From: Bifidobacterium breve
Lineage (GTDB): Bacteria > Actinomycetota > Thermoleophilia > Solirubrobacterales > Solirubrobacteraceae
Direction: 5' to 3'
Assembly: GCA_945881845.1 (NCBI GenBank)
Contig: CAMCVN010000003.1
Coordinates: 58,613 to 122,612, forward strand
Length of the DNA: 64,000 bases
Both the position numbers and the translations under genes were made by a program. Shown here in pieces: positions 1 through 9,253 of this stretch; within the stretch, counting starts at the first letter, position 1, and the number at the start of each line of letters is the position of its first letter. Under the pieces are notes generated by a model, which did not search any database, had not been told where the DNA came from, and saw nothing but the letters and a program-made list of their open reading frames with translations.

Positions 1-1373
1 CGCGCCAGGAGCGCACCAACGATGCCGCCGAGCACGTCGCCAGTGCCAGCTGTCGCCAGTCCGGGCGAAGCGCCGGGACTGACCGCAACGACTCCGCTAG
101 GGCTACAGATCAACGTATCGACGCCCTTAAGGACCACGGTCGCCTTGGCAGCCTTGGCGGCCGCCCGGACATGCGCCAGGCGCTCTTCGCGGACCTTTTC
201 GGAGCTGCAATCCAGCAGCCGCGCGAGTTCGCCTTCGTGCGGCGTAAGGACGGTCGGCTGTTTCCTCCCCCGCAGCTCCCCCAGCCGACCGGCGAATGCA
301 TTTAGGCCATCGGCGTCGATCACAAGCGGCCCTTTTAGGTTCATGGTCAGCTCACGCGCAAAAGCTCGCGCACCCTTGCTCGCTCCTAGCCCAGGGCCAA
401 GCAGCACTACTCCCGAACGCGCTTCGACCGCGTCGAGCAGCTCGCCAGCGCCTTTAAGCGTGTGGTGCCCGTCATCGCTGTCTAGCGACAGCTGCATCAC
501 CTCGACTAGCTGGCTCGCGACGACTGGCTGCTCGCTCGCTGGGACCGATGCCGTGACGTAGCCAGCCCCGGCGCGCATCGCGGCAGTCGATGCGAGCACA
601 GCAGCTCCGGTCAATCCACGCGAGCCGGCCGCTACGTAGAGGTGGCCGCTGGTGAACTTGTTGGAGTGGGCGCCGCGGCGCGGCAGCAGCGCAATCAGTG
701 GCTCGTCGATAATCAAGCCAACCGAAGCCTCGTCGAGCGGTGCTCCTGCAGGAATGCCAATGTCGACAACTCTGACGGCACCGGCGTGTTCGCGGCCAGG
801 GTTGATGTGAAGACCAGGCTTGTCGGAGTTGAAGGTCACGGTCATCTGGGCCGTGACCGCCGCGCCAAGAACCTCACCGGTCGATGCGTCGACGCCACTT
901 GGAACGTCGACCGCGACAACTGGCAGCCCGCTGCTCTCGATCGCGTTGATCACATCGGCGACCTCAGCTCGCGGCTTTCCCTTAAAGCCGGTTCCGAGCA
1001 GCGCATCGACTATCACTGAGCCGCCATCGAGCAGCTGCGCTGTGAAGGGGACCGCTGGCTCGTCAGCGAGCAGGTTCCGCTGCTCGCTAGCATCGTCGCT
1101 GAGCTTCTGCGGGTCAACCAGTTCGAGCACGCGGACCTGTCGACCGGCGAAACGCAGGATCCGAGCCGCCGCATAACCGTCCCCGCCGTTATTGCCGCCG
1201 CCGCAGACAATCACGACAAGGCCTTCGGGGATATAGCGGTCTACATAGTCGGCGAGGCCAGAGGCCGCAGCTTCCATCAGCGTTAGGCCTGAGATACCGA
1301 GAGTCTCGATCGCCCACTGGTCGGCGGCGCGCGAGCGCTCTGCGTCGGATAGCGCAATCAGCCAGTCGCTCAT
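1..1373 (-). CDS. nnr: Bifunctional NAD(P)H-hydrate epimerase/dehydratase (3' end outside window)
   Basis: Repairs damaged NAD(P)H: the N-terminal NnrE (YjeF_N) domain interconverts R and S hydrates and the C-terminal NnrD (ribokinase-fold) domain dehydrates the S form using ADP or ATP. Read from the ATG at 1373 the frame is open to the window edge, 457 codons. NnrE shows the nucleotide-binding run CGGGNNGGDGYAAAR near residue 60. NnrD shows the family signature AGTGDVLGGIVGALLA just before the edge, so only a few dozen C-terminal residues are missing. The start codon overlaps the acpS stop (ATGA), so the two are translationally coupled. AcpS next to Nnr is a common actinobacterial arrangement. 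Confidence 0.93.
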   Translation of the reverse strand, partial: MSDWLIALSDAERSRAADQWAIETLGISGLTLMEAAASGLADYVDRYIPEGLVVIVCGGGNNGGDGYAAARILRFAGRQVRVLELVDPQKLSDDASEQRNLLADEPAVPFTAQLLDGGSVIVDALLGTGFKGKPRAEVADVINAIESSGLPVVAVDVPSGVDASTGEVLGAAVTAQMTVTFNSDKPGLHINPGREHAGAVRVVDIGIPAGAPLDEASVGLIIDEPLIALLPRRGAHSNKFTSGHLYVAAGSRGLTGAAVLASTAAMRAGAGYVTASVPASEQPVVASQLVEVMQLSLDSDDGHHTLKGAGELLDAVEARSGVVLLGPGLGASKGARAFARELTMNLKGPLVIDADGLNAFAGRLGELRGRKQPTVLTPHEGELARLLDCSSEKVREERLAHVRAAAKAAKATVVLKGVDTLICSPSGVVAVSPGASPGLATAGTGDVLGGIVGALLA

Positions 1374-1741
1374 GCTGGGCCACCAACGACGATCGCTCCA
1401 GCCGTCAGCTTGGAATGCGTGAGCGAGCAACCGAGCTGAAGCCCGAGCTGGTCGGCTCGTTCGGCTGCGGCTCCGCTCAGCCGCAACTGCGGCGAACCGT
1501 CGCTCAGCGACTCAACCTCAATCTCCAGCGGCCGCAAAACCGACAGCCCTAGCGCTTTGGTGGCGGCCTCCTTGGCGCAGAACCTGGCGGCCAGGTGCTG
1601 ACCGGGGCGAGCTTGCCGCGCCGCGTAGGCCCGCTCAGAGCCCGTGAATAGACGCTCTGCCAGTCGCGGGCGACGCTCAAGCGCGCGCTCGATGCGGTCG
1701 ATCTCAAGCAGATCAATGCCAACGCGAGGGGCTTGAGCCAT
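1370..1741 (-). CDS. acpS: Holo-[acyl-carrier-protein] synthase
   Basis: Transfers 4'-phosphopantetheine from CoA to apo-ACP for fatty acid synthesis. 123 residues, the usual AcpS size. The N-terminal GIDLLEIDRIERAL carries the Mg-binding Asp, and FCAKEAATKALG carries the second metal-ligand Glu and conserved Lys. I choose the ATG at 1741 over the TTG immediately upstream. A TAGATT hexamer (1748-1753), which includes the glmS stop codon, ends 6 nt before this ATG and there is no Shine-Dalgarno sequence. The gene may therefore have its own leaderless transcript as well as read-through from glmS. Confidence 0.93.
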   Translation of the reverse strand: MAQAPRVGIDLLEIDRIERALERRPRLAERLFTGSERAYAARQARPGQHLAARFCAKEAATKALGLSVLRPLEIEVESLSDGSPQLRLSGAAAERADQLGLQLGCSLTHSKLTAGAIVVGGPA

Positions 1742-1750
1742 CAACTAAAT

Positions 1751-3613
1751 CTATTCGACTGTGACCGTCTTTGCGAGGTTGCGCGGCTGATCGACGTTGA
1801 GGCCGCGCAGACGAGCAATCCGATAGGCCAATAGCTGCAGAGGAATAACGGCCAGTAGTGGCTGAAGAATCCAGTCGCTCTGCGGGATTGAGATAACAGC
1901 GTCGGCTTGCTGATCGATCGTCGTGTTGCCGGCGCTGGCAACTGCGATTAGGTAGGCACCGCGCGCGCGGACCTCCTGCATGTTCGAGATCACCTTCTCA
2001 AGGACCGGCGAATCGGTCGCCACCGTCACGACCGGCGTCTGTTCGCTCAGTAGCGCGATCGGCCCGTGCTTCATCTCACCAGCCGCGTAAGCGTCGGTCG
2101 AGATGTAGGAGACCTCTTTCAGCTTCAGTGCTCCCTCATCGGCGACGGCGACGCCAGCGTGGCGGCCGAGATAGAGGAAGAAATTGGCCTCCCAGACGTG
2201 CGCTGCGATTTCGTCGACAACCGGGTCAACCGACTCCAACAGCTCGCTGATCAAGCTCGGCATCTGCTTGAGATCCGCCACCAGTTTGATCCGCCGGTCG
2301 AGATCAAGCGCATCGTGCAACTCCGAGAGCCGCAGTGCCAACAGGTACATAACGGCGACCTGACAGACGAAAGTCTTCGTCGCCGCGACCGAAACCTCAA
2401 GCCCAGCGCGCGTGTAAAGCACTCCATCAGCGTCACGTGTGGCCTGCGAGCCCATGATGTTCGTGATCGCCATCACGGTCGCGCCGCGCTCCTTGGCGAT
2501 TCGCATCGCCGCCAGCGTGTCGGCCGTCTCGCCAGACTGTGTAATGCCGATCACGAGATCGCCAGGGCCGACAATCGGGTTGCGGTAGCGGTACTCCGAC
2601 GCGATTTCGACATCAACCGGCACGCGCGCGAGCTCTTCAATTGCGTAGCGGCCGATCAGCCCGGCGTGGTAGGAGGTGCCACAGGCGACGACGATGATCC
2701 GCTTCGCGCTGCGCAGCTGCTCGTCGCTGAGTGCGCCAACGTCATCAAGGTCAACGCCGTCTTCACGAACTGTGCGATCTGAAATCGTCTCGGCGATCGC
2801 GGCCGCCTGCTCGTGAATCTCCTTCAGCATGAAGGTCTCGTAACCACCCTTCTCGGCCGTCTCCTCATCCCAGTCGACGGTTACGACCTCACGCTCGATC
2901 GGCTCGCCGCTCGGTGTCGTGAAGCTGGCGCCGCTCGGGCGGACGGCGACGATCTCTTCATTCTCGACGTACTGCACGCGCCGCGTCTGCGCGAGAAAGG
3001 CTGGTACCGCCGAAGCGAGGAACATCTCACCTTCGCCGACGCCGATAATCAGCGGGCATTCCTTGCGAGCGCCGACGAGTAGATCGGGAGAGCCAACGGC
3101 CATCGCGACGAACGCGAAGTGGCCCTCAAGTTGAGCGTACGCGTCGCGAACCGCATGCTCGAGGTCATCATCGAGGTACTCGGCAACCAGGTGGGCGATC
3201 ACCTCGGCGTCGGTCTCGGAACTGAAGTTTGCGCCGCCAGCAATCAGCCGCTCGCGTAGTTCCATGTAGTTCTCAACGATCCCGTTGACGACGACGTGGA
3301 CATTGTTGGCGGTATCGAAGTGCGGATGCGCGTTCTGCTCATTGACGCGACCGTGGGTTGCCCAGCGCGTGTGGCCGATACCGATCGTTGCCGCCTCAAC
3401 CAGAGTTGCCGTTGCACCCCCGGCGGCCTGCCGCGCCTCGACGGCGGTCTGGAGATGGGCGAGATTGCCGACCGCGCGCACAGCCTCGATCGAGCTATCC
3501 GACATGACCGAGATGCCGGCCGAGTCGTAGCCGCGGTACTCGAGCTTCGAGAGCCCTGCGAGCAGCAGCTCTTCAGCGGCGCGAGAGCCGACGTAACCTA
3601 CGATTCCACACAT
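1751..3613 (-). CDS. glmS: Glutamine-fructose-6-phosphate aminotransferase
   Basis: Makes glucosamine-6-phosphate from fructose-6-phosphate and glutamine, the first step to UDP-GlcNAc. 620 residues, full length. It begins MCGIVGYVGSRAAEELLL, with Cys2 as the class II glutaminase nucleophile exposed after Met removal. Two SIS domains follow (VACGTSYHAGLIGRY near 310; EVSVAATKTFVCQ near 405; and a second SIS in the C-terminal third). It ends with the conserved NLAKTVTVE. It lies just downstream of glmM, the next enzyme of the same pathway. TACGCT (3620-3625) ends 6 nt before the ATG. I see no glmS-type ribozyme or riboswitch in the 53-bp gap upstream. Confidence 0.97.
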   Translation of the reverse strand: MCGIVGYVGSRAAEELLLAGLSKLEYRGYDSAGISVMSDSSIEAVRAVGNLAHLQTAVEARQAAGGATATLVEAATIGIGHTRWATHGRVNEQNAHPHFDTANNVHVVVNGIVENYMELRERLIAGGANFSSETDAEVIAHLVAEYLDDDLEHAVRDAYAQLEGHFAFVAMAVGSPDLLVGARKECPLIIGVGEGEMFLASAVPAFLAQTRRVQYVENEEIVAVRPSGASFTTPSGEPIEREVVTVDWDEETAEKGGYETFMLKEIHEQAAAIAETISDRTVREDGVDLDDVGALSDEQLRSAKRIIVVACGTSYHAGLIGRYAIEELARVPVDVEIASEYRYRNPIVGPGDLVIGITQSGETADTLAAMRIAKERGATVMAITNIMGSQATRDADGVLYTRAGLEVSVAATKTFVCQVAVMYLLALRLSELHDALDLDRRIKLVADLKQMPSLISELLESVDPVVDEIAAHVWEANFFLYLGRHAGVAVADEGALKLKEVSYISTDAYAAGEMKHGPIALLSEQTPVVTVATDSPVLEKVISNMQEVRARGAYLIAVASAGNTTIDQQADAVISIPQSDWILQPLLAVIPLQLLAYRIARLRGLNVDQPRNLAKTVTVE

Positions 3614-3666
3614 CGCGTAAGCGTAGCTAGTGGGCTAGATGGCCCCGCCCCAGCGATTCGTGCCGG

Positions 3667-4974
3667 TCAGCTTGCGGCTTCGACGACGGCAACGAGGCGG
3701 GCGCAAATCGCTTCGCACTCCGCAGCGTCAGGTGCTTCGACCATCACGCGCACCAGCTCCTCTGTTCCGCTGGCACGAACCAGCACTCGCCCGCGCCCGC
3801 TGAGCTGCTCGTTCTCGTCCGCCGCTGGTGCAGCGACCGCCTCGAGCGCAGTTGCCTTGTCGCCGACCTTGACGTTGACGAGCCGCTGCGGAAGCTTCTG
3901 CATTGCCGAGCGCTCAGCAAGGTCTGCGCCCGCGAGCGCTTCGAGCGTCAGCAGCGCGCTGGCGATTCCATCACCCGACGGGACGAAGCCCATGTCGATG
4001 ATGTGGCCGGACTGCTCTCCCCCGAGAGTCCAGCCACGCTCGCGCAGCTCGGCGAGGACATAGCGGTCGCCTACATCGGCAGTTGCGACCTCAATATCAG
4101 CCTCAACCATTGCTGTGTGGAAGCCGTAGTTGGTCATCACCGTGACGACTACGCCGTTGCCGCTCAATCGCCCATTGGCCCGTAGGTGGATCGCAGCAAG
4201 CGCGATCAGCTCGTCGCCATCGACCGTTGCGCCCGTTCGGTCGGCGGCCAGCACGCGGTCGCCATCCCCGTCGAAGGCGAAGCCGAGATCATGCCCACCC
4301 GCCACAACCGCGGAGGCCAGAGCGTCGATATGCGTCGATCCGACGCCGTCGTTGATGTTGCGGCCATCGGGCTCGTCGCCGATCACTGTCACCGACGCGC
4401 CGAGGCGACGAAATATCTCGGGGCCAACGCGGTAAGTCGCGCCGTGTGCGCAGTCGAGAAGCAAACTGATTCCGCTGAGGTCAAGCCCCGCAAAACGCGT
4501 CTCGAGCGCGCGCAGGTAATCCTCCTGCGTTCCGTGGAGCTCGCGCACACGGCCGATCTCAAGACCGGGGCCAGCGCCGGCCTCGAGCCGCGCCTCAATT
4601 GCCTCCTCGGCTGCGTCTGTCAGCTTCAGGCCGTCAGCGCCGAAGAACTTGATTCCGTTGTCCTGATATGGGTTGTGCGAAGCGGATACGACGACGCCGA
4701 CGTCGAAGCCATATTGGGCGATCAGCAGCGGCGCTGCGGGAGTTGGCAGCACGCCGCCAAGCAGCGCCTCGCCGCCGGCCGCAGTGATCCCTGCAGCGAG
4801 CGCCGATTCGAGCATCTCGCCGGACTCGCGCGTGTCGCGAATCACGAGCACGCGCGCGCCAGCACCGCCAGCCTGCTCGGTCGCCGCGCGCCCGAGCGCC
4901 ATCGCCAGCTCGGCTGTGAGCTTCTCGCCGGCGAGGCCGCGAACACCGTCGGTGCCAAAGAGATGACGAGCCAT
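3667..4974 (-). CDS. glmM: Phosphoglucosamine mutase
   Basis: Converts glucosamine-6-phosphate to glucosamine-1-phosphate for peptidoglycan and cell-envelope sugar nucleotides. 435 residues. The signature VVVSASHNPYQDNGIKFFG has the phosphorylated Ser at about residue 99. The metal loop FAFDGDGDR lies mid-protein, and the C-terminal phosphate-binding stretch RASGTEELVRVMVEA is intact. The ATG at 4974 gives the conserved start MARHLFGTDGVRG. A TAGCTT hexamer (4982-4987) ends 7 nt upstream, inside the 45-bp gap after rpsI, so a leaderless internal promoter is possible. Confidence 0.96.
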   Translation of the reverse strand: MARHLFGTDGVRGLAGEKLTAELAMALGRAATEQAGGAGARVLVIRDTRESGEMLESALAAGITAAGGEALLGGVLPTPAAPLLIAQYGFDVGVVVSASHNPYQDNGIKFFGADGLKLTDAAEEAIEARLEAGAGPGLEIGRVRELHGTQEDYLRALETRFAGLDLSGISLLLDCAHGATYRVGPEIFRRLGASVTVIGDEPDGRNINDGVGSTHIDALASAVVAGGHDLGFAFDGDGDRVLAADRTGATVDGDELIALAAIHLRANGRLSGNGVVVTVMTNYGFHTAMVEADIEVATADVGDRYVLAELRERGWTLGGEQSGHIIDMGFVPSGDGIASALLTLEALAGADLAERSAMQKLPQRLVNVKVGDKATALEAVAAPAADENEQLSGRGRVLVRASGTEELVRVMVEAPDAAECEAICARLVAVVEAAS

Positions 4975-5019
4975 TAGATGAAAGCTAAAGAATCCACGCC
5001 GACTGCGCGGGCAGCAGCG

Positions 5020-5856
5020 CTAGCGCTTGCTGAACTGAGGCCGCTTGCGGGCCTTCTTGAGACCGGCCTTCTTGCGTTCCTTGGCGCGAGCGTCGCGCGT
5101 AAGGAAGCCGCGGCTTTTGAGAGCGCCACGAAGATTCGGGTCAGCTTCAAGCAGCGCGCGTGAGATGCCGTGACGGAGCGCACCGGCTTGGGCTGAGACG
5201 CCACCGCCGTGCATCCGTGCGATTACGTCCATCTTGTCTTCAAAGCCGACGGCCTCGAGCGGCTGGCGGATGTTGCGCTGGAGCGCAGGGCGCGGGAAGA
5301 AATCATCGATCGAACGACCGTTGATCAGGTACTCGCCCTTGCCGGGCTTAAGAATGACGCGAGCGACCGCCCGCTTGCGCTTGCCGGTCGCCGTGTAGCG
5401 CGCGTCGGCGGCAAGTTTGATGGTCGCGGCGATCGGCTCATCGGCGACGGGCTCCTCAACTTCGACGACGACAACTTCGGCGTCGTCGGCAAACGGGTCG
5501 AGCGAGCTCTGTGGGCTATTGCCGTCGCCTTCGACGACAATGTCGACCTCAAGGTCAGCGCCGGGAACCGACTTCTCCTTGGCGGCCTTCTTCTCGGCCT
5601 TCGCTTCTGCTTCCTCGGCCTCTTCAAGCTCGGCTACGACTTCTTCTTCAACGGCCTCTTCAGCTACTTCCTCTTCGGCAGCCTCCTCGGCGGCCTCGGC
5701 CTCAACTGCGACTTCGACCTCTTCGACGACCTCTTCGACAACCGCTTCGGCCTGTACTTCGGCCTCTACTTCGGCCTCTACTTCGGCCTGTACTTCAGCC
5801 TCTACTTCAACCTCTACTTCGGCCTGCTCTTCGATTGGCGCTTCGTCGTCGGCCAT
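5020..5856 (-). CDS. rpsI: Ribosomal protein S9 with a long acidic N-terminal extension
   Basis: Small-subunit protein whose basic C-terminal tail reaches the P-site tRNA. The true S9 core starts at about residue 153 (RYTATGKRKRAVARV) and runs to the canonical C-terminus RPQFSKR. Before it lie about 150 extra residues. Residues 11-70 are almost only Glu, Val, Ala and Gln, then comes a Lys/Ala/Glu stretch to about 96 and an acidic linker. The start is set by the rplM junction, where the TAA stop and ATG overlap as TAATG. There is no internal Met before the core, and the frame stays open across the whole low-complexity stretch. S9 is normally about 130 residues. The function of the extension is unknown; it could affect assembly or bind basic partners. 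Confidence 0.93.
   Translation of the reverse strand: MADDEAPIEEQAEVEVEVEAEVQAEVEAEVEAEVQAEAVVEEVVEEVEVAVEAEAAEEAAEEEVAEEAVEEEVVAELEEAEEAEAKAEKKAAKEKSVPGADLEVDIVVEGDGNSPQSSLDPFADDAEVVVVEVEEPVADEPIAATIKLAADARYTATGKRKRAVARVILKPGKGEYLINGRSIDDFFPRPALQRNIRQPLEAVGFEDKMDVIARMHGGGVSAQAGALRHGISRALLEADPNLRGALKSRGFLTRDARAKERKKAGLKKARKRPQFSKR
5755..5826 (-). repeat. 12-bp tandem repeat inside rpsI
   Basis: On the plus strand a unit close to CTACTTCGGCCT is repeated about six times in a row with one- or two-base changes. On the coding strand it encodes the Glu-Val/Ala-Glu run near residues 11-34 of S9. Because the unit is a multiple of three, slippage would change protein length without breaking the frame. 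Confidence 0.85.
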
Positions 5857-6308
5857 TAGGTTGTGATCTCCAGTTTGGTCGGCTTCTGCGCGACGTGTGG
5901 GTGGTCGGGTCCGGCGTACACCTTGAGCTTCGTAATCTGCTGGCGGGCAAGGCGGTTGCGCGGCAGCATTCCTCGTACTGCCTGGCGAATTACCTCTTCG
6001 GGGCGACGCTCGAGCATCTCTTCAAGTGTGCGCTCGCGCAGTCCACCTGGGTACCCGGTGTGACGGCGGTACATCTTCTCTTTCATCTTGTTGCCGCTGA
6101 CCGAGATCTTCTCGGCGTTGATTACGACAACGAAGTCGCCGGTATCGACGTGTGGCGTGTACTCAGGCTTGAGCTTGCCACGGAGAAGGTCGGCGATTTG
6201 GGTAGCCAAACGCCCGAGCGTTAGCCCGTTCGCGTCGATCAGTAGCCACTGACGTTCGCGGTCGGTCGCTTTGGCGACGTAGGTTTTTGAAGCAACGGAG
6301 ACTCTCAT
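5856..6308 (-). CDS. rplM: Ribosomal protein L13
   Basis: Large-subunit assembly protein. 150 residues, the usual length. Recognised by [25 protein letters not shown], the [27 protein letters not shown] core and the C-terminal [10 protein letters not shown]. First gene of the rplM-rpsI operon, the order usual in bacteria. A TATTCT hexamer (minus strand, 6349-6354) about 40 nt upstream is a candidate -10. The 79-bp leader before the ATG is otherwise unremarkable and contains no obvious hairpin. Confidence 0.97.
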   Translation of the reverse strand: MRVSVASKTYVAKATDRERQWLLIDANGLTLGRLATQIADLLRGKLKPEYTPHVDTGDFVVVINAEKISVSGNKMKEKMYRRHTGYPGGLRERTLEEMLERRPEEVIRQAVRGMLPRNRLARQQITKLKVYAGPDHPHVAQKPTKLEITT

Positions 6309-6387
6309 AGCAATAAAAAGCCACGCATTCAGCGCGGCGCAGCCTCAGAGAATAGCGGCCTTTGCGCGATCGCCGCCGCGCGGCTCA

Positions 6388-7926
6388 TTACTCCCACTCG
6401 ATCGTGCCCGGCGGCTTCGACGTGATGTCGAGCACGACGCGGTTCACTTCGCTGAGTTCATTGATCATTCGCGAGGCAATCTGCTCGAGCAGATCGTACG
6501 GAAGGCGGGCCCAGTCGGCCGTCATTGCGTCGTCCGAGGTGACTGCGCGAATCACGACGACATAGCCGTATGTGCGCTCGTCGCCTTGGACTCCAACCGT
6601 CCGCACATCGGGCAGAACGCAGAACGACTGCCAAAGTTCGCGGTAGAGGCCAGCCTTGCGGATCTCATCTTGGAGCACGGCGTCGGCATCGCGCAGCAGG
6701 TCTAGCCGCTCCTTCGTCGCCTCACCGCCGACGATCCGAATCGCCAACCCAGGGCCAGGGAACGGCTGCCTCCAGACAAGTCGCTCGGGAAGTCCAAGCT
6801 CGGCGCCGACAGCGCGCACTTCGTCCTTGAAGAGTGCGCGCAGCGGTTCGACAAGCTCGAACTCCATGTCGTCGGGAAGTCCGCCGACGTTGTGGTGCGA
6901 CTTGATAGTCGAGGTTCCGGTGCCGCCGCCCGATTCGATCACGTCGGAGTAGAGCGTTCCTTGAACGAGGAACTTCGCCCCTTCCAGCCTCGCCGCCTCC
7001 TCCTCGAAGACGCGGATGAACTCGGCGCCGATGATCTTGCGCTTCGTCTCCGGATCGCTGACCCCGGCCAGCTTGCTAAGGAATCGATCTTCGGCGTCGA
7101 CTGCCACCAATGGCACGGCGAAACGATCGCGGAAGGTCTCAACGACCTGCGCGCCCTCGTCCTTGCGCATCATCCCGTGGTCAACGAAGACGCAGGTCAG
7201 CTGATCACCGATCGCGCGGTGGACGAGCAATGCCGCGACCGACGAGTCAACGCCACCGGAGAGCCCACAGACAACCTTGCCGTCGCCGACCTGCTCGCGG
7301 ATCGCAGCGATCTGTTCCTCGGCGATCGAAGCTGGCGACCAATCGAGCGTGCACTCGCAAGCGTCGCGCAGAAAGTGGGTCAGAATCTGCTGACCGAACG
7401 GCGTATGGACGACCTCCGGGTGAAACTGAATCCCGTAGATCTTCCGCTCGGACGACTCGAAAGCAGCGACAGGCGACTGCGTAGATGCCGCCAGCGCCGT
7501 GAAGCCAGGCGGGGGCTCGTAGACCGTGTCGCGGTGCGACATCCAGCAGGGCTGAATGTCAGGCAGACCTTCGAACAGCAGGCCGGGCTCGCTGATCGTC
7601 AGCTCCGAGCGGCCGTACTCGCCAACCTCGGCGCTCTCAACGCGGCCTCCGAGATGCTGAGCCAGAAGCTGCATTCCGTAACAGATGCCGAGCACTGGGA
7701 TGCCAAGCTCAAGCAGCCCTGGATCGAGCCGCGGCGCTCCGTCAACGTGGACTGAGGCCGGCCCGCCGGAGAGAATCAATCCCTTCGCGCCGCGCGCCGC
7801 AACCTCCTCCGGCCCTACGTGATACGGAAGCAGCTCGGAGAAGACTCCACACTCTCGAACGCGCCGTGCGATTAGCTGCGAGTACTGCCCCCCGTAGTCG
7901 AGGACAACGACTTCGTCGTGAGTCAC
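6388..7926 (-). CDS. guaA: GMP synthase (glutamine-hydrolysing)
   Basis: Aminates XMP to GMP. 512 residues with the class I amidotransferase domain first (GICYGMQ, nucleophile Cys82; catalytic His in [11 protein letters not shown]). The ATP-pyrophosphatase domain follows (GLSGGVDSS near 220), then the dimerisation domain ending in the invariant KPPGTIEWE. The start is GTG at 7926, overlapping the upstream guaB3 stop as GTGA, which implies translational coupling. Standard purine gene in all visible respects. Confidence 0.97.
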   Translation of the reverse strand: MTHDEVVVLDYGGQYSQLIARRVRECGVFSELLPYHVGPEEVAARGAKGLILSGGPASVHVDGAPRLDPGLLELGIPVLGICYGMQLLAQHLGGRVESAEVGEYGRSELTISEPGLLFEGLPDIQPCWMSHRDTVYEPPPGFTALAASTQSPVAAFESSERKIYGIQFHPEVVHTPFGQQILTHFLRDACECTLDWSPASIAEEQIAAIREQVGDGKVVCGLSGGVDSSVAALLVHRAIGDQLTCVFVDHGMMRKDEGAQVVETFRDRFAVPLVAVDAEDRFLSKLAGVSDPETKRKIIGAEFIRVFEEEAARLEGAKFLVQGTLYSDVIESGGGTGTSTIKSHHNVGGLPDDMEFELVEPLRALFKDEVRAVGAELGLPERLVWRQPFPGPGLAIRIVGGEATKERLDLLRDADAVLQDEIRKAGLYRELWQSFCVLPDVRTVGVQGDERTYGYVVVIRAVTSDDAMTADWARLPYDLLEQIASRMINELSEVNRVVLDITSKPPGTIEWE

Positions 7927-9143
7927 GCCGGCGTCGAACTGAGCGCACTCTCAGCGTTAGCCGAGGGAGATGCGCCGGCTCCACGGCTGCCCATCCCGAC
8001 TCCTTGAGACGACTGCAGCTGCTTGCCTTCAGTCTGAAGCGCCGGAGCGACCATCAGCTCGGCGCGGTTGAACTCAGCGATGTCCTGATAGCCGCAGGTT
8101 GCCATCGAGGTCCGCAGCGCGCCCATCAAGTTGAAGCTGCCGTCGTTCTCGTGAGCAGGGCCGGTGAGAATCTCCTCGATCGATCCGTTCTGGACCGTCT
8201 CGACGCGGGCGCCGCGCGGAAGCGTTGGGTGGAAGGTTGCCATCCCCCAGTGGAAACCACGGCCCGGAGCTTCGTAGGCCCGTGCCAGAGGAGAGCCGAT
8301 CATGACTGCGTCGGCGCCGCATGCGATTGCCTTAGCGACGTCGCCGCCGGTGCTCATTCCACCATCGGCGATCACCTGCACGTACTCGCCGGTCTCAAGC
8401 ATGTGGGTTGACCGGGCGCCCGCGACGTCGGCGATCGCCGTCGCCTGCGGTACTCCGAGCCCGAGCACGCCGCGCGTTGTGCAGGCCGCGCCGGGACCTA
8501 CGCCGACGAGCACGCCTGCCGCGCCGGTGCGCATCAGATGCAACCCAGTGTGGTAGCTGGCGCAGCCGCCCACAATCACCGGTACGGGGAGGTCGGCGAT
8601 GAACTCTTTCAGGTTCAGTGGTTCGGTCGTCTTCGAGACGTGTTCGGCGGAAACGACGGTGCCCTGAATCACGAGAATGTCGAGCCCAGCATCGAGCACC
8701 ATCTCGTAGTGAGCTGTGACGCGCTGCGGCGTTAGTGAGGCCGCGGTAACAACACCGCTGGCTTTGATCTCTTCGATCCGGGAGCGCATCAACTCAGGCT
8801 TGACCGGCTCTTGGTAGATCAACTGCATCTCGTGCGTTGCCTCGGCCTTCGGCAGCTTCGAAATCCGCTCAAGCTGTTCTTCAGCATCTTCGTAGCGAGT
8901 GAAGATCCCTTCCAAGTTCAGAACCGCAAGACCACCGAGGCGGCCGACTTCGATCGCCGTACGCGGCGAGACGACACCGTCCATCGCCGAGGCCATCAAC
9001 GGCAGCTCAAAGCGGTACGGGCCAAGCTTCCAAGAGATGTCTACGTCGTCGGGGTCACGCGTGCGACGTGACGGCACAATCGCGATGTCATCGAACCCAT
9101 AGGCGCGGCGCGCCTTCTTGCCTCTACCAATCTCAATTTCCAT
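7923..9143 (-). CDS. guaB3: GuaB3-type IMP dehydrogenase family protein
   Basis: IMPDH/GMP-reductase superfamily TIM barrel of 406 residues. The catalytic loop [12 protein letters not shown] places the nucleophile at Cys221, and [14 protein letters not shown] forms the phosphate loop. It has no CBS domain pair, and the N-terminus [25 protein letters not shown] is typical of the actinobacterial GuaB3 clade rather than GuaB. It is coupled to guaA, so guanine nucleotide metabolism is the obvious context. Cyanobacterial GuaB3 is reported as an IMP dehydrogenase, whereas the actinobacterial activity is less settled. The last ~35 residues are Gly/Ser/Ala-rich and look disordered. TAGGAT (9150-9155) ends 6 nt before the ATG. 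Confidence 0.9.
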   Translation of the reverse strand: MEIEIGRGKKARRAYGFDDIAIVPSRRTRDPDDVDISWKLGPYRFELPLMASAMDGVVSPRTAIEVGRLGGLAVLNLEGIFTRYEDAEEQLERISKLPKAEATHEMQLIYQEPVKPELMRSRIEEIKASGVVTAASLTPQRVTAHYEMVLDAGLDILVIQGTVVSAEHVSKTTEPLNLKEFIADLPVPVIVGGCASYHTGLHLMRTGAAGVLVGVGPGAACTTRGVLGLGVPQATAIADVAGARSTHMLETGEYVQVIADGGMSTGGDVAKAIACGADAVMIGSPLARAYEAPGRGFHWGMATFHPTLPRGARVETVQNGSIEEILTGPAHENDGSFNLMGALRTSMATCGYQDIAEFNRAELMVAPALQTEGKQLQSSQGVGMGSRGAGASPSANAESALSSTPA

Positions 9144-9253
9144 CGGCTGATCCTAGGTACGGCGCCGGACGCAATCGCCCCGCGCTGGGCAGATCGAGGA
9201 GCTTCGCGGAAGGCTGCTGGGAGGCTCTCGAGATCACTCACTCAAGATAGCGC

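Noticed and set aside
3614..3666. glmS ribozyme or other riboswitch before glmS
   Set aside because: The gap is 53 bp with no matching structure and the -10-like box leaves no leader.
5209..5859. Long plus-strand frames opposite rpsI (216 codons and overlapping ones)
   Set aside because: They mirror the low-complexity Glu-rich S9 extension and give Leu/Tyr/Phe-Gly or Ser/Thr repeats. The minus frame contains a true S9 core.
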